Source: Flammeovirgaceae bacterium UBA6059 (GTDB lineage: Bacteria; Bacteroidota; Bacteroidia; Cytophagales; Cyclobacteriaceae). Taken from it: a stretch of DNA of 64,000 bases. A program made the position numbers and the translations under genes. The notes beneath the pieces are model-generated. The model was not told the DNA's origin and did no database searches. It worked only from the letters and a program-made list of their open reading frames with translations. Every line of letters starts with the position of its first letter. Position 1 is the stretch's first letter. Positions 7,745 through 18,600 of this stretch are shown here, in pieces. The DNA lies in NCBI GenBank assembly GCA_002435755.1, contig DIYH01000007.1, positions 1 to 64,000 on the forward strand. The letters run 5' to 3'.

Positions 7745-8947
7745 ATGAAGATCATCCTGTATGACCAGCCTCAGGTGGTAGGGCAACTGTTACCCTTTAC
7801 ATACACTCGGCCGGTTAGTGAAATCAGGGTTGGCATCCTCAAAATCTCCGAAAAGTGGGAGCATTATCTTGGCGACTCGGTAGGTTGGTATACCCAACCT
7901 CATTTACGTGCCAAGTATCCTTACCAGGAATCTTCTGACTGCTTGATCATCAACGGCTGCTTTTGTCCTAATGAGCAGTTGGTCTCAGCTGTACGGGAAA
8001 TGAAGCCGGGTCAAGCGTTGTATACTCGTGACCGCTGGGTTGCTATCAGAACAGACCGGCCGGATTGGTCGGCTTACGAAAAGGATCAACTGAAAGGCTT
8101 TGACAATGTAGCGTTCGAAGAAGAGGTGATGCTCATTGAGCAGCCATGGCATATCTTCCAAAGCAATGGTCGTGCTATTCGAGCAGATTTTGACCTGATC
8201 ACGAAAGGGCGAACTTCTGCAAAAATCACAGACCCTCATACCGCAATATATGGAGAGCAGAATGTCTTTGTAGAGGAAGGTGTAGAAGTCAGAGCCGCTG
8301 TGATCAACGCTACGGATGGACCCGTATATCTTGGTAAGAACGCTGTGATCAAGGAAGGGGCTTTAATTAATGGCCCTTTGGCTCTGTGCGAAGGTGCGAG
8401 TGTCAACATGGGGGCCAAAATGCGTGGTGATAATACGGTAGGGCCTTACTCTAAGGTCGGCGGTGAAGTCTCTAACTCAGTGATATTTGGCTTTAGCAAT
8501 AAATCTCACGATGGCTTTCTGGGCAACTCTGTGCTCGGGGAATGGTGTAACATCGGTGCAGATACTAACACCTCCAACCTGAAGAACAATTATACATCGG
8601 TTAAAGTGTGGAGTTATGCAAGAGAGCGCTTCGTGAATACAGGGCTTCAGTTTTGCGGGCTTATGATGGGTGACCATGCCAAGGCAGGTATCAATACAAT
8701 GTTTAATACCGGTACGGTGGTAGGTGTCGGAGCTAATATCTTCGGCCATGGATTCCCCCGATCGTTTATTCCATCTTTTGCATGGGGAGGAGCTACGGGC
8801 TTTTCGACATTTAAACTCAACAAAGCTGTAGAAGTAGCTGAAGCTGTACTGACAAGAAGAAACAAGACTTTTACAGAAACAGACCGTCAAATCCTTGCCC
8901 ATATTTTTGAGCAGACTGCTCGCTACCGCAATTGGGAGAATGCCTGA
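7745..8947 (+). CDS. GlmU-like sugar nucleotidyltransferase/acyltransferase (Bacteroidetes form)
   Basis: 400 residues. The N-terminal half belongs to the atypical NTP-transferase group found next to or in place of GlmU in Bacteroidota (start MKIILYDQPQVVGQLLPFTY). The C-terminal half (about 190-345) is a left-handed beta-helix of hexapeptide repeats (for example DGPVYLGKNAVIKEGALING and MMGDHAKAGINTMFNTGTVV), the acetyltransferase fold. Expected activity is glucosamine-1-phosphate acetylation and UDP-GlcNAc formation for peptidoglycan and LPS, but the classic GlmU nucleotide loop LAAGxGTRM is not present, so the exact reaction is uncertain. It is followed 3 bases later by holB. Confidence 0.85.
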   Translation: MKIILYDQPQVVGQLLPFTYTRPVSEIRVGILKISEKWEHYLGDSVGWYTQPHLRAKYPYQESSDCLIINGCFCPNEQLVSAVREMKPGQALYTRDRWVAIRTDRPDWSAYEKDQLKGFDNVAFEEEVMLIEQPWHIFQSNGRAIRADFDLITKGRTSAKITDPHTAIYGEQNVFVEEGVEVRAAVINATDGPVYLGKNAVIKEGALINGPLALCEGASVNMGAKMRGDNTVGPYSKVGGEVSNSVIFGFSNKSHDGFLGNSVLGEWCNIGADTNTSNLKNNYTSVKVWSYARERFVNTGLQFCGLMMGDHAKAGINTMFNTGTVVGVGANIFGHGFPRSFIPSFAWGGATGFSTFKLNKAVEVAEAVLTRRNKTFTETDRQILAHIFEQTARYRNWENA

Positions 8948-8950
8948 TCA

Positions 8951-10075
8951 ATGAGATTTGCTGATATACCTGGCTTAGAAGAAGAAAAGCAGAAGCTGAT
9001 CAACGCTGTTGAGCGGAATCATGTGGCTCATGCCCAGCTTTTTTATGGTAAGGAAGGCTCAGCGAATCTTGCAATGGCGTTGGCTTTCGTGAGCTTTCTC
9101 AACTGCGAAAAACCATCTAAAGAAGACTCATGTGGTGAGTGCGCATCATGTCGAAAGATAGATAAACTCGTTCACCCTGATCTCCACCTGGTATTCCCGG
9201 TAGCGCCAACTGCAAAAATCAAAGGGAAGGATGTAGTCAGTGACAATTTTGCGGGGGAGTGGAGATCATTCGCACTGGATCACGTCTACGGAGGGGCCAG
9301 TGATTGGCTAGGTTACTATGGCTTTGAGAATAAGCAGGGTAATATTTCTAAAGAAGAAAGTCGCCAGATCATCAAGCATCTATCCTTAAAAGCGTTTGAG
9401 GCTAAGTACAAAGTGATGCTCATTTGGTTGCCTGAGTTTATGCACTCGGCAGCCGCTAATGCCATCCTGAAGATCCTGGAAGAACCACCATCAGGCACCC
9501 TCTTTATTCTGGTGAGCCATAATTATGAATCCCTACTGACTACCATAACCTCTCGGGTCCAACTGTTCACCATTAGACCCTTTGAAGATCAGGAGATCGT
9601 TGGCTTTATTACAGATAAAGAGGAGCTCTCTTCGGATAAGGCACAAAAAATAGCTACACTGGCTGAAGGCAGTCTGAATGAGGCGATAAAGCTGATCAAC
9701 CAGTCAGAAGCAGATCAGTCTGATATTTTTGGGGACTGGATGCGTAACTGTTGGCAAATGAAATATAAAGAGCTGATCGATAAGTCCAATGATTTCCACC
9801 GAAGTAGTAAAGTAGCCCAAAAGTCAACACTTGGATATTTTCTCTCTATGCTACGAGATGCGCTGATCGTCCAATACTCACCAGGGTTGTTACGGGTAAA
9901 AGAAGAGGAAAAGGACTTTATTCTAAATTTCAGTAAGGCCATGAACAGCGATAAGCTGGAGTTTATGATCAAAGAGATCAATAGCGGGTTGTATCATTTG
10001 GAGCGAAACGCCAATGCTAAGATTCTGTTTTTGGATATCTCATTGAAGATATCATCTATTATCAGAAGGAGTTGA
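8951..10075 (+). CDS. holB: DNA polymerase III delta-prime subunit
   Basis: 374 residues. It begins with the clamp-loader start FADIPGLEEEKQKLINAVERN and HAQLFYGKEGSAN, a degenerate P-loop as expected for the non-hydrolysing delta-prime subunit. A four-cysteine zinc module (C52, C61, C64, C67) follows, then NAILKILEEPPSGTLFILVS and the arginine-finger motif TSRVQ. It is part of the clamp loader that puts the beta clamp on DNA. The gene lies 3 bases after the GlmU-like gene and 31 bases before hemC, all on the plus strand. Confidence 0.95.
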   Translation: MRFADIPGLEEEKQKLINAVERNHVAHAQLFYGKEGSANLAMALAFVSFLNCEKPSKEDSCGECASCRKIDKLVHPDLHLVFPVAPTAKIKGKDVVSDNFAGEWRSFALDHVYGGASDWLGYYGFENKQGNISKEESRQIIKHLSLKAFEAKYKVMLIWLPEFMHSAAANAILKILEEPPSGTLFILVSHNYESLLTTITSRVQLFTIRPFEDQEIVGFITDKEELSSDKAQKIATLAEGSLNEAIKLINQSEADQSDIFGDWMRNCWQMKYKELIDKSNDFHRSSKVAQKSTLGYFLSMLRDALIVQYSPGLLRVKEEEKDFILNFSKAMNSDKLEFMIKEINSGLYHLERNANAKILFLDISLKISSIIRRS

Positions 10076-10106
10076 CAGACATCTCAATTTGGGGGTGTAA
10101 CTAAGG

Positions 10107-11045
10107 ATGAATCATATGAATATTAGGATCGGAACAAGGAAAAGCAAACTCGCTCTATGGCAGGCCTATCATATTCAAGATAAGCTTGAGGCTGAAGGAG
10201 TAAGTACTGAGATAGTAGAGATCGAAACAAAGGGAGATAAGATCCTCGACGTGACGATTGCCAAGATTGGTAGCAAAGGAGTTTTTACGGAAGAAATAGA
10301 AGCCCAGCTAAGGGCCGGGAGTATCGATATAGCCGTACATAGCGCCAAGGACATGCAAAGCGTTCTACCAGAGGGGTTTGAAATAATAGCCTTCACACAG
10401 CGTGAAACCGAAAATGATGTGCTGGTATCCGAGGACAGTTCTTTGGTACTTACTAATGGTGTATCATTCACAGTTGGCACGTCTTCTACTCGTAGGGTCG
10501 CGCTGTTACGTCATTTCTACCCTGGCATTAAAACAGTAGACATGAGGGGCAATCTCCAAACCCGATTGCAGAAACTCAAGGATGGTCAGTGTGATGCATT
10601 GATGCTGGCTTTTGCGGGAGTACATCGCATGGGTTATGATGACATGATCACTCAGCACATCTCACTGGAGGAGCTCACTCCTCCAGTAGGTCAGGGTAGT
10701 ATTGCTATCGAGACATCTACTAGGCTGGATGAGAGTAAGAAGCAGCTCATCAAAGATACACTCAACTATCAGGACGCCTGGGACTGCCTGTCTGCAGAGC
10801 GGGCCTATCTTCGAAAGCTGGAGGGAGGCTGTAGTATTCCCGCATTCGCGAATGCGCAACTAAAAGGAACCGAGGTAGAGATTAAAGGTGGTATCGTGAG
10901 TCTCGATGGCACCCAAATGATTAGAGCGAGCTTTAGTGCTTCGAGGCATGAAGCTTACCTGGCTGGTGAACTACTGGCTGACCATGTGCTTAGTCATGGA
11001 GGCCAGGAGATACTATCTGGGATAAGGAGACAGCAGGCATCATAA
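10107..11045 (+). CDS. hemC: Porphobilinogen deaminase (hydroxymethylbilane synthase)
   Basis: 312 residues, normal length. Seen: RIGTRKSKLALWQ at the start, HSAKDMQ near 90, GTSSTRR near 127, MRGNLQTRLQKL near 148 and the dipyrromethane-cofactor cysteine in LEGGCSIP (C242). It polymerises four porphobilinogens to hydroxymethylbilane in haem synthesis. Two in-frame ATGs (10107 and 10116) could start it; the second gives MNIRIGTRKSK, the usual family start. No other haem genes are nearby. Confidence 0.96.
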   Translation: MNHMNIRIGTRKSKLALWQAYHIQDKLEAEGVSTEIVEIETKGDKILDVTIAKIGSKGVFTEEIEAQLRAGSIDIAVHSAKDMQSVLPEGFEIIAFTQRETENDVLVSEDSSLVLTNGVSFTVGTSSTRRVALLRHFYPGIKTVDMRGNLQTRLQKLKDGQCDALMLAFAGVHRMGYDDMITQHISLEELTPPVGQGSIAIETSTRLDESKKQLIKDTLNYQDAWDCLSAERAYLRKLEGGCSIPAFANAQLKGTEVEIKGGIVSLDGTQMIRASFSASRHEAYLAGELLADHVLSHGGQEILSGIRRQQAS

Positions 11046-11138
11046 TAACTCTGACCTGACATATTCACGAAAAAGCAACTGCTGCTTTAGCAGAGATCAG
11101 TTTTTTTGATTGTCTCATGGACTCCATACAAATCCATC

Positions 11139-11146
11139 TATTTTTG
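11139..11146 (+). promoter_or_regulatory. -7 promoter element of the cyclophilin gene
   Basis: Exact TAnnTTTG match (TATTTTTG), 21 bases before the ATG at 11168. It rules out the longer in-frame start at 11117, which would lie upstream of the transcript. No TTG is found at the ideal 19-base spacing. Confidence 0.6.
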
Positions 11147-11167
11147 CGACACAAAAGACTAAATACT

Positions 11168-12016
11168 ATGTTGATAAGATCATTCGTTGTGCTCCTTACG
11201 CTATCGCTGTTTGTCGGATGCGGAGGAGGTGATACAGACTACCTAGTGACCATCAAGACGCCATATGGTGATATGAAGGCTATCTTGTATGAAGAGACCC
11301 CACTTCACAAACAGAATTTTATCAAGCTTGCAGAGAGTGGTCAATATGACAGCACCATCTTTCACAGGGTGATTGAAAACTTCATGGTACAGGGTGGGGA
11401 TGTCAATGCTAAGCCAGATAATGAAGACGCGATAGACTATACAATCCCAGCGGAGTTCATCAATAAGTTTGTGCATGAAAAAGGTGCCCTTGCTGCCGCA
11501 CGACAAGGTGATAACGTCAACCCGCAAAAGGAATCCAGTGGATGTCAATTCTACATAGCTCAAGGAGTAGTGTATGATAAAAATGCCTTGACCACAGACT
11601 TCTACAAACTGAACATGGCGATTCGCCAGCTTCTGCAAGACTCTGCATACTCCGACTTGAGACAACAATTTGTTGATCTTCAGCAGGCTGGTGACAATCA
11701 GGGTATTCAGGATCTCACGCTACAATACAAAGACACGGTGATAGCAAAGTATAATGCTCAAGTCACCAAAGATGTAGCACCTGAGCAGCTATCAGCTTAC
11801 ACTACAGTAGGAGGTATACCTCATTTGGATTATGCTTATACAGTATTCGGCAAAGTGGTCGAAGGGATTGACGTGGTAGACAAAATTGCTGCACAGCCTA
11901 CCGGAAGGGCTGATAAGCCAGTAGAGGATATCCACATGACAGTTGAGCTGGAGAAGGTACCACGATCTACCATTACCGAAAAGTACGGCTACCAGTACCC
12001 TACCGATCCTTCATGA
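11168..12016 (+). CDS. Cyclophilin-type peptidyl-prolyl isomerase lipoprotein
   Basis: 282 residues from the ATG at 11168. The lipobox LFVGC (C18) marks an outer-membrane or periplasmic lipoprotein. The cyclophilin fold is clear: TPYGDMKAILYEETPLHKQN, FHRVIENFMVQGGD, then QFYIAQG, and finally YTVFGKVVEGIDVVDKIAAQ. Between the last two blocks there is an insert of about 80 mostly helical residues (about 126-205) that ordinary cyclophilins lack. It probably assists folding of envelope proteins. An upstream in-frame ATG at 11117 is rejected because a promoter element lies between it and 11168. Its TGA overlaps the next start (ATGA). It contains a copy of the dispersed word, as CTACCGGAA at 11898-11906. 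Confidence 0.92.
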   Translation: MLIRSFVVLLTLSLFVGCGGGDTDYLVTIKTPYGDMKAILYEETPLHKQNFIKLAESGQYDSTIFHRVIENFMVQGGDVNAKPDNEDAIDYTIPAEFINKFVHEKGALAAARQGDNVNPQKESSGCQFYIAQGVVYDKNALTTDFYKLNMAIRQLLQDSAYSDLRQQFVDLQQAGDNQGIQDLTLQYKDTVIAKYNAQVTKDVAPEQLSAYTTVGGIPHLDYAYTVFGKVVEGIDVVDKIAAQPTGRADKPVEDIHMTVELEKVPRSTITEKYGYQYPTDPS

Positions 12017-12921
12017 AAATACTAGTCACAGGGGCTAATGGATTACTTGGGCAGAAACTGGTTAGTCTGATTTCTGGTAGTCCGTCAGACCAGCTTATTG
12101 CTACCGGCCGTGGAGCTAATCGAAATCCTCAATTGGATGGTGCCTATGGATATCGCGAAATGGATATCACTGATGAGGGCCAAACACTTCGTGTGATTTC
12201 GGAAGAGCAGCCTGATGTCGTGATCCATACCGCTGCGATGACCAATGTTGACCAGTGTGAAGAGGACAAAGAAGGTTGCTGGCGTATGAATGTGAGTGCA
12301 GTAGGGCATCTGATCCGTGCCTGTGAGACGTCCGGCACTTTTTTACTTCACCTTTCTACTGATTTTATTTTCAATGGTGCTGATGGTCCCTATCCAGAGG
12401 AAGCTGAAGCGAATCCAATCAGCCATTACGGAGAGAGTAAGTTGGCTGCTGAGAAACTTATCATTGAAAGTGATATTAGCTGGGCTATAGCCAGGACAGT
12501 GCTGGTATATGGCATAGCCCATGACATGAGTCGATCCAACATCATACTATGGGTGAAAAAAAGCATTGAAGATGAGAAACAGATCTATGTGGTCAACGAT
12601 CAATGGAGAACACCCACGCTTGCTGAAGACCTGGCACAAGGTTGTTATCTAATCGCACAAAAGCGTGCCAGCGGAATTTTCAATATTTCTGGCAAGGACC
12701 TTTTGACCCCTTATGAAATGGCAATCAAGACTGCTGATTTTTTTGAGTTAGACAAGTCATTCATTACAGAAACTGATGGTAGCCGGTTCACCCAGAAGGC
12801 TAAAAGACCTCCAAGAACAGGCTTTGTACTTGATAAAGCTGAAAAGGAACTTGGTTATTCTCCTAAGTCTTTCGATGAAGGAATAGCTATTCTGGCTCAA
12901 CAGATAGCACAGAGAAGCTAA
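12013..12921 (+). CDS. RmlD-like NAD(P)-dependent sugar-nucleotide reductase
   Basis: 302 residues, extended SDR fold. Rossmann motif GANGLLGQKL at 7-16, HTAAMTNVDQCE near 72-83, STDFIFNG, and catalytic YGESKLAAEKL (YxxxK). This is the dTDP-4-dehydrorhamnose reductase family. Because no rmlA, B or C gene is adjacent, it may act on another sugar or metabolite. Its ATG overlaps the stop of the cyclophilin gene by four bases, so both are cotranslated. The 3' end lies 2 bases from the convergent WG-repeat gene, leaving no room for a terminator. Confidence 0.85.
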   Translation: MKILVTGANGLLGQKLVSLISGSPSDQLIATGRGANRNPQLDGAYGYREMDITDEGQTLRVISEEQPDVVIHTAAMTNVDQCEEDKEGCWRMNVSAVGHLIRACETSGTFLLHLSTDFIFNGADGPYPEEAEANPISHYGESKLAAEKLIIESDISWAIARTVLVYGIAHDMSRSNIILWVKKSIEDEKQIYVVNDQWRTPTLAEDLAQGCYLIAQKRASGIFNISGKDLLTPYEMAIKTADFFELDKSFITETDGSRFTQKAKRPPRTGFVLDKAEKELGYSPKSFDEGIAILAQQIAQRS

Positions 12922-12923
12922 AT

Positions 12924-15560
12924 CTACTCCTCGCAATAGATCTTATCGTACTCAGATGATCTAAAGGCTTGTGACCTTATGACTTTGCCATACCTATCGG
13001 AATAGGTGACTACATAGAACTCTGCTCTCGGCAGGTGCTGTTCTGCAAAGTAGATGGGATTTTCTTGTGTGCCCAGGTTGACTATGTCATTATATTCAGG
13101 AGGTAGTACTTCCCCAATTTTGTTGCTTAGTATTCCAAAACCGTCTTTACCAAGAATACTCAGAACCACCTCATCTTCTGACTCAAGAAGCGGTTGCACC
13201 CTTCTGATCTCTGACAAGGTAGATTCACCAGTCTCGATATTGATCACCTGGTACTCTTCTTCCAGTCTGACCAGCGCAGTACTATCAGTCCAGTATCTTA
13301 CATCCTCATACCAAAATCCAGTTACCTCTGTGCCGTCCCTGGCGTTGATGATGCCCTTCTTATTGTTTTGTGATGCAACCAGATAGTTACTATTGTATTC
13401 AGCTAAGCGCTGGGAATACTTCGGAGATATGGTCTTTCGACTGTCTAAATGGTAATATCCAAACCTGCTGTTATCGAGGATGAGGGCGATCTCATCTGAC
13501 ACCAGGCCAATCGCATCATGTTCCGCTTTAATGACGACTAGGCCATTTTCTTTAATAATACCTTTTTTTCCGCGCCAACTGATCTCGAAGAAGCCAGGTG
13601 CCAGGTAACTAACATTATCAATGCGTTCCAGGAATAGACGCTTACCCTCACTGTTGTAAACCACACAGGCGAGGCGGTTTTTTACCAAGTAGTACTCTGT
13701 TCTCGTTACTGTTTCAGCCGACTTGATGACCGAGACTACCTGATCTGGTTCCAGATCGATGGACTGGCCATTAGAGAATAGCAGCGCGTTCTTACCCTTC
13801 TGTCCTGCGAACACGGCCATTTCACCGATGAGGTTCATTGTGTCAAGATCGGTGTACGGTTGACCAGTACTTGTCTGCGGAAACACGGACCACTTTTCAT
13901 CTTTCTTTATAGAAATCCAGGAATTGCTGTAACGCACATCATCATAAAGCTGAACATCCTCCTGTCTATCATGGTCCTGGAGTATCCGATATCCAAAGGG
14001 TTGCCTTAGTATCCATCCTCCAGGCATTGGCGATATCTGATGCACCCTCCACGGTACTACTTCCTTAAGTGTAGTATCTATCACCGCTTCATATTCGTTG
14101 TTGGCTACAAAGAGATACTCATCACGCAACAGCTCAACATCATCATATCTGAAATCCGGCTCAAATAGCTGTTGGTTTGCTGTTTGCGCTAGCTGATCAA
14201 CAGTAGCTATGGCGAATAGGTCTCTCTTCTCAAAAACCCAAAAATCTCCTTCTGTGAAAATATCATCATATTTTGCAGGGATCACTTTTTCTCCAAATAC
14301 TGTTGCCAGACCTGCCTGATCATTTTCATATAAAACAAAATATTGATGATTAGGAAACACTATTTCGTCATACTCACCTTCAAGGATCTTTGTGCCACTT
14401 TTATGTAGTACTATTAAGGTACCTTGATCATCAATTAGCAAGTAACCTCCTCCAAGGTCTTTGACCGAATCGAATTTACCGGAGTACAAGGTAGCACCAG
14501 TGCGATTCACAATATTGTTTTGATCGTTTGTTAAGACGATCAAATAGTCGGAGCTGATCTCACCACACAGGTAGTCAGGGTCAACATTATCGTATTGTGG
14601 TGGATAGACTTCTTCTCCATGGTAGTTAATGAATCCATAAACACCATCATCGTATATGGTCAGCAAGGGGATGGAGTCCAATTTTGAGGATGACCTAAGT
14701 GAGTCAGAGTAATTCTTGAAATAAGTGGAGTAATCCGTGGCTCCTCTTACGGACGAGATTTGATAAAGCCTATTGATTGCTTCGCGATACCAAACAGATT
14801 TGGGATAGCTATCCATGAATTTGGTATAGCTCCTTGGGGAGTTGTCAGCTGCCATGATCTCCAGAATTCTTCGTTCAGCATCATTCCTGTAGGGGGTCAT
14901 TGGAAAATCTACAAGAAATTGAGTGAATGAATTCAGCGTATTTCCGCTGGTACGATCTTCAAAAAGTAGGAGTTCATACCGCTCACGAGCACGTGGTGCT
15001 TCAAGAGCGTCGGGGTATTTGAGAAAAAAGGCCTCATAGGCCTGCCAGGTATCATTCTGCTCTACTATCGAGAAAACAAGCGTATTTCGTCGTTTTTCAG
15101 CTTCGCTGAACTGTTCCGCCTCAATGTAGCGAGCCATGAAATACTCATAGGCACGAATACTGTTTTTCTCTTTGGCTTCCTCGAATGCCAATTGGTCGAT
15201 TTGGGACTTGAGTTTTTCAATGTCACTCAGGTCGCGTTCTAGTTTTTCCAGCTCCTTAAGTTGCTTTTCGTCCGAACGTTCATGGTCCTTCAGACTTCTA
15301 AGTATAAAGTAGTGAGCTGAATCTACTTTGTAGTCAGGAAACTCAGGGTTACTAAAAATAAGTGCATACACATAGTACGCGCTTGTATTGATAGAATCCT
15401 TCTCAACGGACTTGGCGAGAGACTCAATTGCCCCAGCATAATCTCCTTCCAAAAACTCTTTAAGCGCTTTTTTACTTCGATCTGCATAAGCGGATTGACT
15501 CAGCGCTATGCCCAGCATCAGAGCGAAAATCAACTGAAATAACTGAAAAAAACTACGCAT
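12924..15560 (-). CDS. Secreted TPR-like and WG-repeat protein
   Basis: 878 residues from the ATG at 15560, chosen because it opens a good signal peptide (MRSFFQLFQLIFALMLGIAL); an ATG at 15581 would add seven residues. The first 300 residues are helical with TPR-like pairs (ADRSKKALKEFLEGDYAGAI) and a charged coiled coil. The rest is a run of degenerate WG-type repeats, visible as VYGFINYHGEEVYPPQYDNV, AGLATVFGEKVIPAKYDDI, KKGIINARDGTEVTGFWYED and FGILSNKIGEVLPPEYNDI. WG repeats form propeller or solenoid surfaces; function is unknown. It is divergent from the AsmA-like gene, with about 90 bases between the chosen starts. Confidence 0.82.
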   Translation of the reverse strand: MRSFFQLFQLIFALMLGIALSQSAYADRSKKALKEFLEGDYAGAIESLAKSVEKDSINTSAYYVYALIFSNPEFPDYKVDSAHYFILRSLKDHERSDEKQLKELEKLERDLSDIEKLKSQIDQLAFEEAKEKNSIRAYEYFMARYIEAEQFSEAEKRRNTLVFSIVEQNDTWQAYEAFFLKYPDALEAPRARERYELLLFEDRTSGNTLNSFTQFLVDFPMTPYRNDAERRILEIMAADNSPRSYTKFMDSYPKSVWYREAINRLYQISSVRGATDYSTYFKNYSDSLRSSSKLDSIPLLTIYDDGVYGFINYHGEEVYPPQYDNVDPDYLCGEISSDYLIVLTNDQNNIVNRTGATLYSGKFDSVKDLGGGYLLIDDQGTLIVLHKSGTKILEGEYDEIVFPNHQYFVLYENDQAGLATVFGEKVIPAKYDDIFTEGDFWVFEKRDLFAIATVDQLAQTANQQLFEPDFRYDDVELLRDEYLFVANNEYEAVIDTTLKEVVPWRVHQISPMPGGWILRQPFGYRILQDHDRQEDVQLYDDVRYSNSWISIKKDEKWSVFPQTSTGQPYTDLDTMNLIGEMAVFAGQKGKNALLFSNGQSIDLEPDQVVSVIKSAETVTRTEYYLVKNRLACVVYNSEGKRLFLERIDNVSYLAPGFFEISWRGKKGIIKENGLVVIKAEHDAIGLVSDEIALILDNSRFGYYHLDSRKTISPKYSQRLAEYNSNYLVASQNNKKGIINARDGTEVTGFWYEDVRYWTDSTALVRLEEEYQVINIETGESTLSEIRRVQPLLESEDEVVLSILGKDGFGILSNKIGEVLPPEYNDIVNLGTQENPIYFAEQHLPRAEFYVVTYSDRYGKVIRSQAFRSSEYDKIYCEE

Positions 15561-15651
15561 GATCAGGTAGACCGAAGGCAAAACTAAGTAGCTCCTCCTA
15601 CTAAAACATGACTAATGGGTTTTATTCGTATCTTTTGAGACATAACAGGTT

Positions 15652-18600
15652 ATGAGTACGGAGGTTAAGTCGCGTCGTTTTAAGAAGAGGTATGTCCTGC
15701 TGGTCTTGGCAGTGGTGCTACTAGGAGTATCGCCAGTGCTTCTGGAAAAGCTTCGCGAATATGAAGGGGAGCTGGCCGGGACTATCCTAAGAGAGGTGGT
15801 TGAGAAGGAGAGTGGTGGCTATTATACCGTTGTATTCGACGAGGCTTATTTGGCTTTGTTGACTGCCACTATCGAGATTAAAGATTTTCAGCTTATACCT
15901 AATCCCCAGATGCCAGATGAAGCCAAGCCTATCAACACATTTGATATAACCATACCTCGCTTATCACTTTCTCTTGAGAGCTTGTTCAACATTCTGTTTT
16001 TTAAAGAACTCACGATCAACACCGTACGCATTGAAGATCCTGAGATCTCAATGTCTCGTACCAATGAACCTCAAAAAAGAAGGCCATTCTCACTAGAGGC
16101 CGGCGACTTGTACTCTTTGGTATCCCAATACCTTAAGTTGTTTAAGATCGAGTATTTCCAGATTGCAGATGGCGCTTTCAGCTACGATGCTGAAGGAACA
16201 GCTGAAGATTCAGCCGCTTTAGCCATTAACAGGCTTAACTTCGAGGCAAAGAATTTTCTGCTTGATTCGGCTTCTGAAGCAGTGAAAAAGGTCTTCTACA
16301 CTGATCAAATAGAATTAGTGATCCATGACCAATCGCTGTTTTTGTCTGACGGTATTCATCAGTTTAGCTTCGGTGCATTCCACTTGTCTACCGCTGATGG
16401 TTTAGTAAGATTTGATGACATCAAAGTAGCTCCACGCGCCAATATGGATGTGTCGTTTTACGAGAACCCTGATTTGATCAACATATTTGATATTACGATT
16501 CCTTCACTTCATTTGAGTGGTGTTGACTTTCTCACTGCCTATGCTTACAACAGGCTCTATATAGACAGTATTGCATTGGTTAACCCATCTATATTGATCA
16601 ATGATGAGATGGCTCCAAAAAAAGAGTCAGAAAATGATTTTACAGCTATTCTTACAGACTACTTCGATGAAGTATACATCAGGTCATCCAATATCACCAG
16701 GGCCATGATGGATCTTCATTTGATCGCCAATGATAAGGGTAGAGGTATAAAACTTGAGAACGCTAATATCCGCCTAGGAGACTTCAGAGTGGATAGTACC
16801 TTTTTCGGAGATGGTATGAGCAAGGAGTATTTCACTGATATAGAGTTGAGCTTTGACAATTATAAGGCTAACCTACCCGATAGTGTCCATCAGGTTTTTA
16901 TCAAACACTTCAAGCTATCGTCCTTCGACAATCTGATCGAAATTGACAGTTTCCGATCCTCAGTCAGAAAGGATATAGAGGTCAAAGGCATCCCCGACAT
17001 TTATGAAATCTACTTACCGGCGGCAGGCCTGACGGGGTTTGATTGGCATGCTATTGCGAATCATCAGCAAGCTGACTTTGGGAGATTCTACATGGATCAA
17101 CCGGAAGTACAAGTGCACAAATACACCAAGAATAGACGTGGAGATGGAAGTCAAAACATGTCTGCTTCAACCCTATGGTCGAGTATCAGACCTTATGCCC
17201 AACTACTTTCATTTGACTCCATCGATATTAACAATGGTAGGTTTCACTGGCTTGAGGATACCGAAGAATTACTTGGTCTCGATTATGTGCAGGTTGACAT
17301 CATTGATTTTCATATAGATGAGGACGCCCTTGAGCGACGGGACCGGTTCCTCTTTTCCGATGAGATTGCTATTGGATTTTCCGACTTTGATGTCGAAACT
17401 CCTGACCGTACTCATATCATTTTGCTAGACACTTTTTCAATCAACTCGAAAACGCGATCAATGCAAATTGATAATTTTAGGTTCCGGCCGATACATGAGG
17501 GAACGATTGATCGTCCTGTTTCCTATCGCGGGAGGATCGATCTCCTCGAGATTTCGGGGATCAACTTTCTGAACCTTCTTCATGAAGAGCATTTTTTGCT
17601 AGATAAGATCAAGCTCAGAGCACCCGAACTTGATCTTACTCATTTCAGTAGTAGACAGAAGCAGTTAGGTACAAATAGTGGGCTACCTGACTGGATAGAC
17701 TTTGTCAATATTGGTGAGTTTACGGTAGTGGATGGACAATTCAGATATGCACAAGATGATCTACCCATATTGAACCTTGGTCGGTACAGTGTTTCCGTCC
17801 AGAATTTTTCACTCGACTCGGTGCTGCTTGCACGGAATCAGATCGAGCATCGTTTAGAGCAATTTCAATTTGATGGACAATCGCTCTCTGTCCATCTACC
17901 GGAATTAGATCACACACTAAAGATCAATCATGTAGGTTTGGATCAAGCGGCTAACAGTGTTAGCCTGTCAGAGATAAGCTTTAAGCCAAATCTTGAAAGT
18001 GATTCACTTGACCAATTTGATTTTTTTTCAGAAGCGCTAACACTTAATGGTTTTGATCTTGAGGAAGCATTACTCGATAATCGCTGGAGGATAGAAGATG
18101 CACAGCTAACTAAACCTGTGGTTCGTATCAGAAGTGAGTCAAAAAATAAGTCCCTTAGTGTACCTATAAGTATGGATAGCCTGTATGAGCAACTCACGAG
18201 TCAGTTTAAATTGATGGAGATAGCATCCTTCTACTTTGACTCGGGGACGGTTGATGTGACTCGTGGTGCACAAGTGGTTCAAATACCTAGAATGGACTTC
18301 TCTGTTGAAGGCTTCAATATTCGTCAAGATATTCCTAGAGATACCACTCAACTGTTTTTTGCGGAGGACTATTCGCTTACAGTTTTAAACCCCAGTTTCG
18401 CATTCCCACAGCTGCAAGATTCAGTGAGTTTCAAGCGAATTACGCTACAGTCAAGCGGCAGGCGGTTTGAAGTCGACTCACTTTATTTTGCTCTTGGACC
18501 TCAAAGGGAAAGTCAACTTGAAGTATTGTTACCACAAATCACCATTGACTGGTTCAGACTGCCCAAGCTCATAGAAGAGCAAAAGCTCCATATTCAGTCA

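Noticed and set aside
11117..11167. Longer N-terminus for the cyclophilin lipoprotein
   Set aside because: It would place the promoter element (11139-11146) inside the gene and would destroy the lipoprotein signal peptide.
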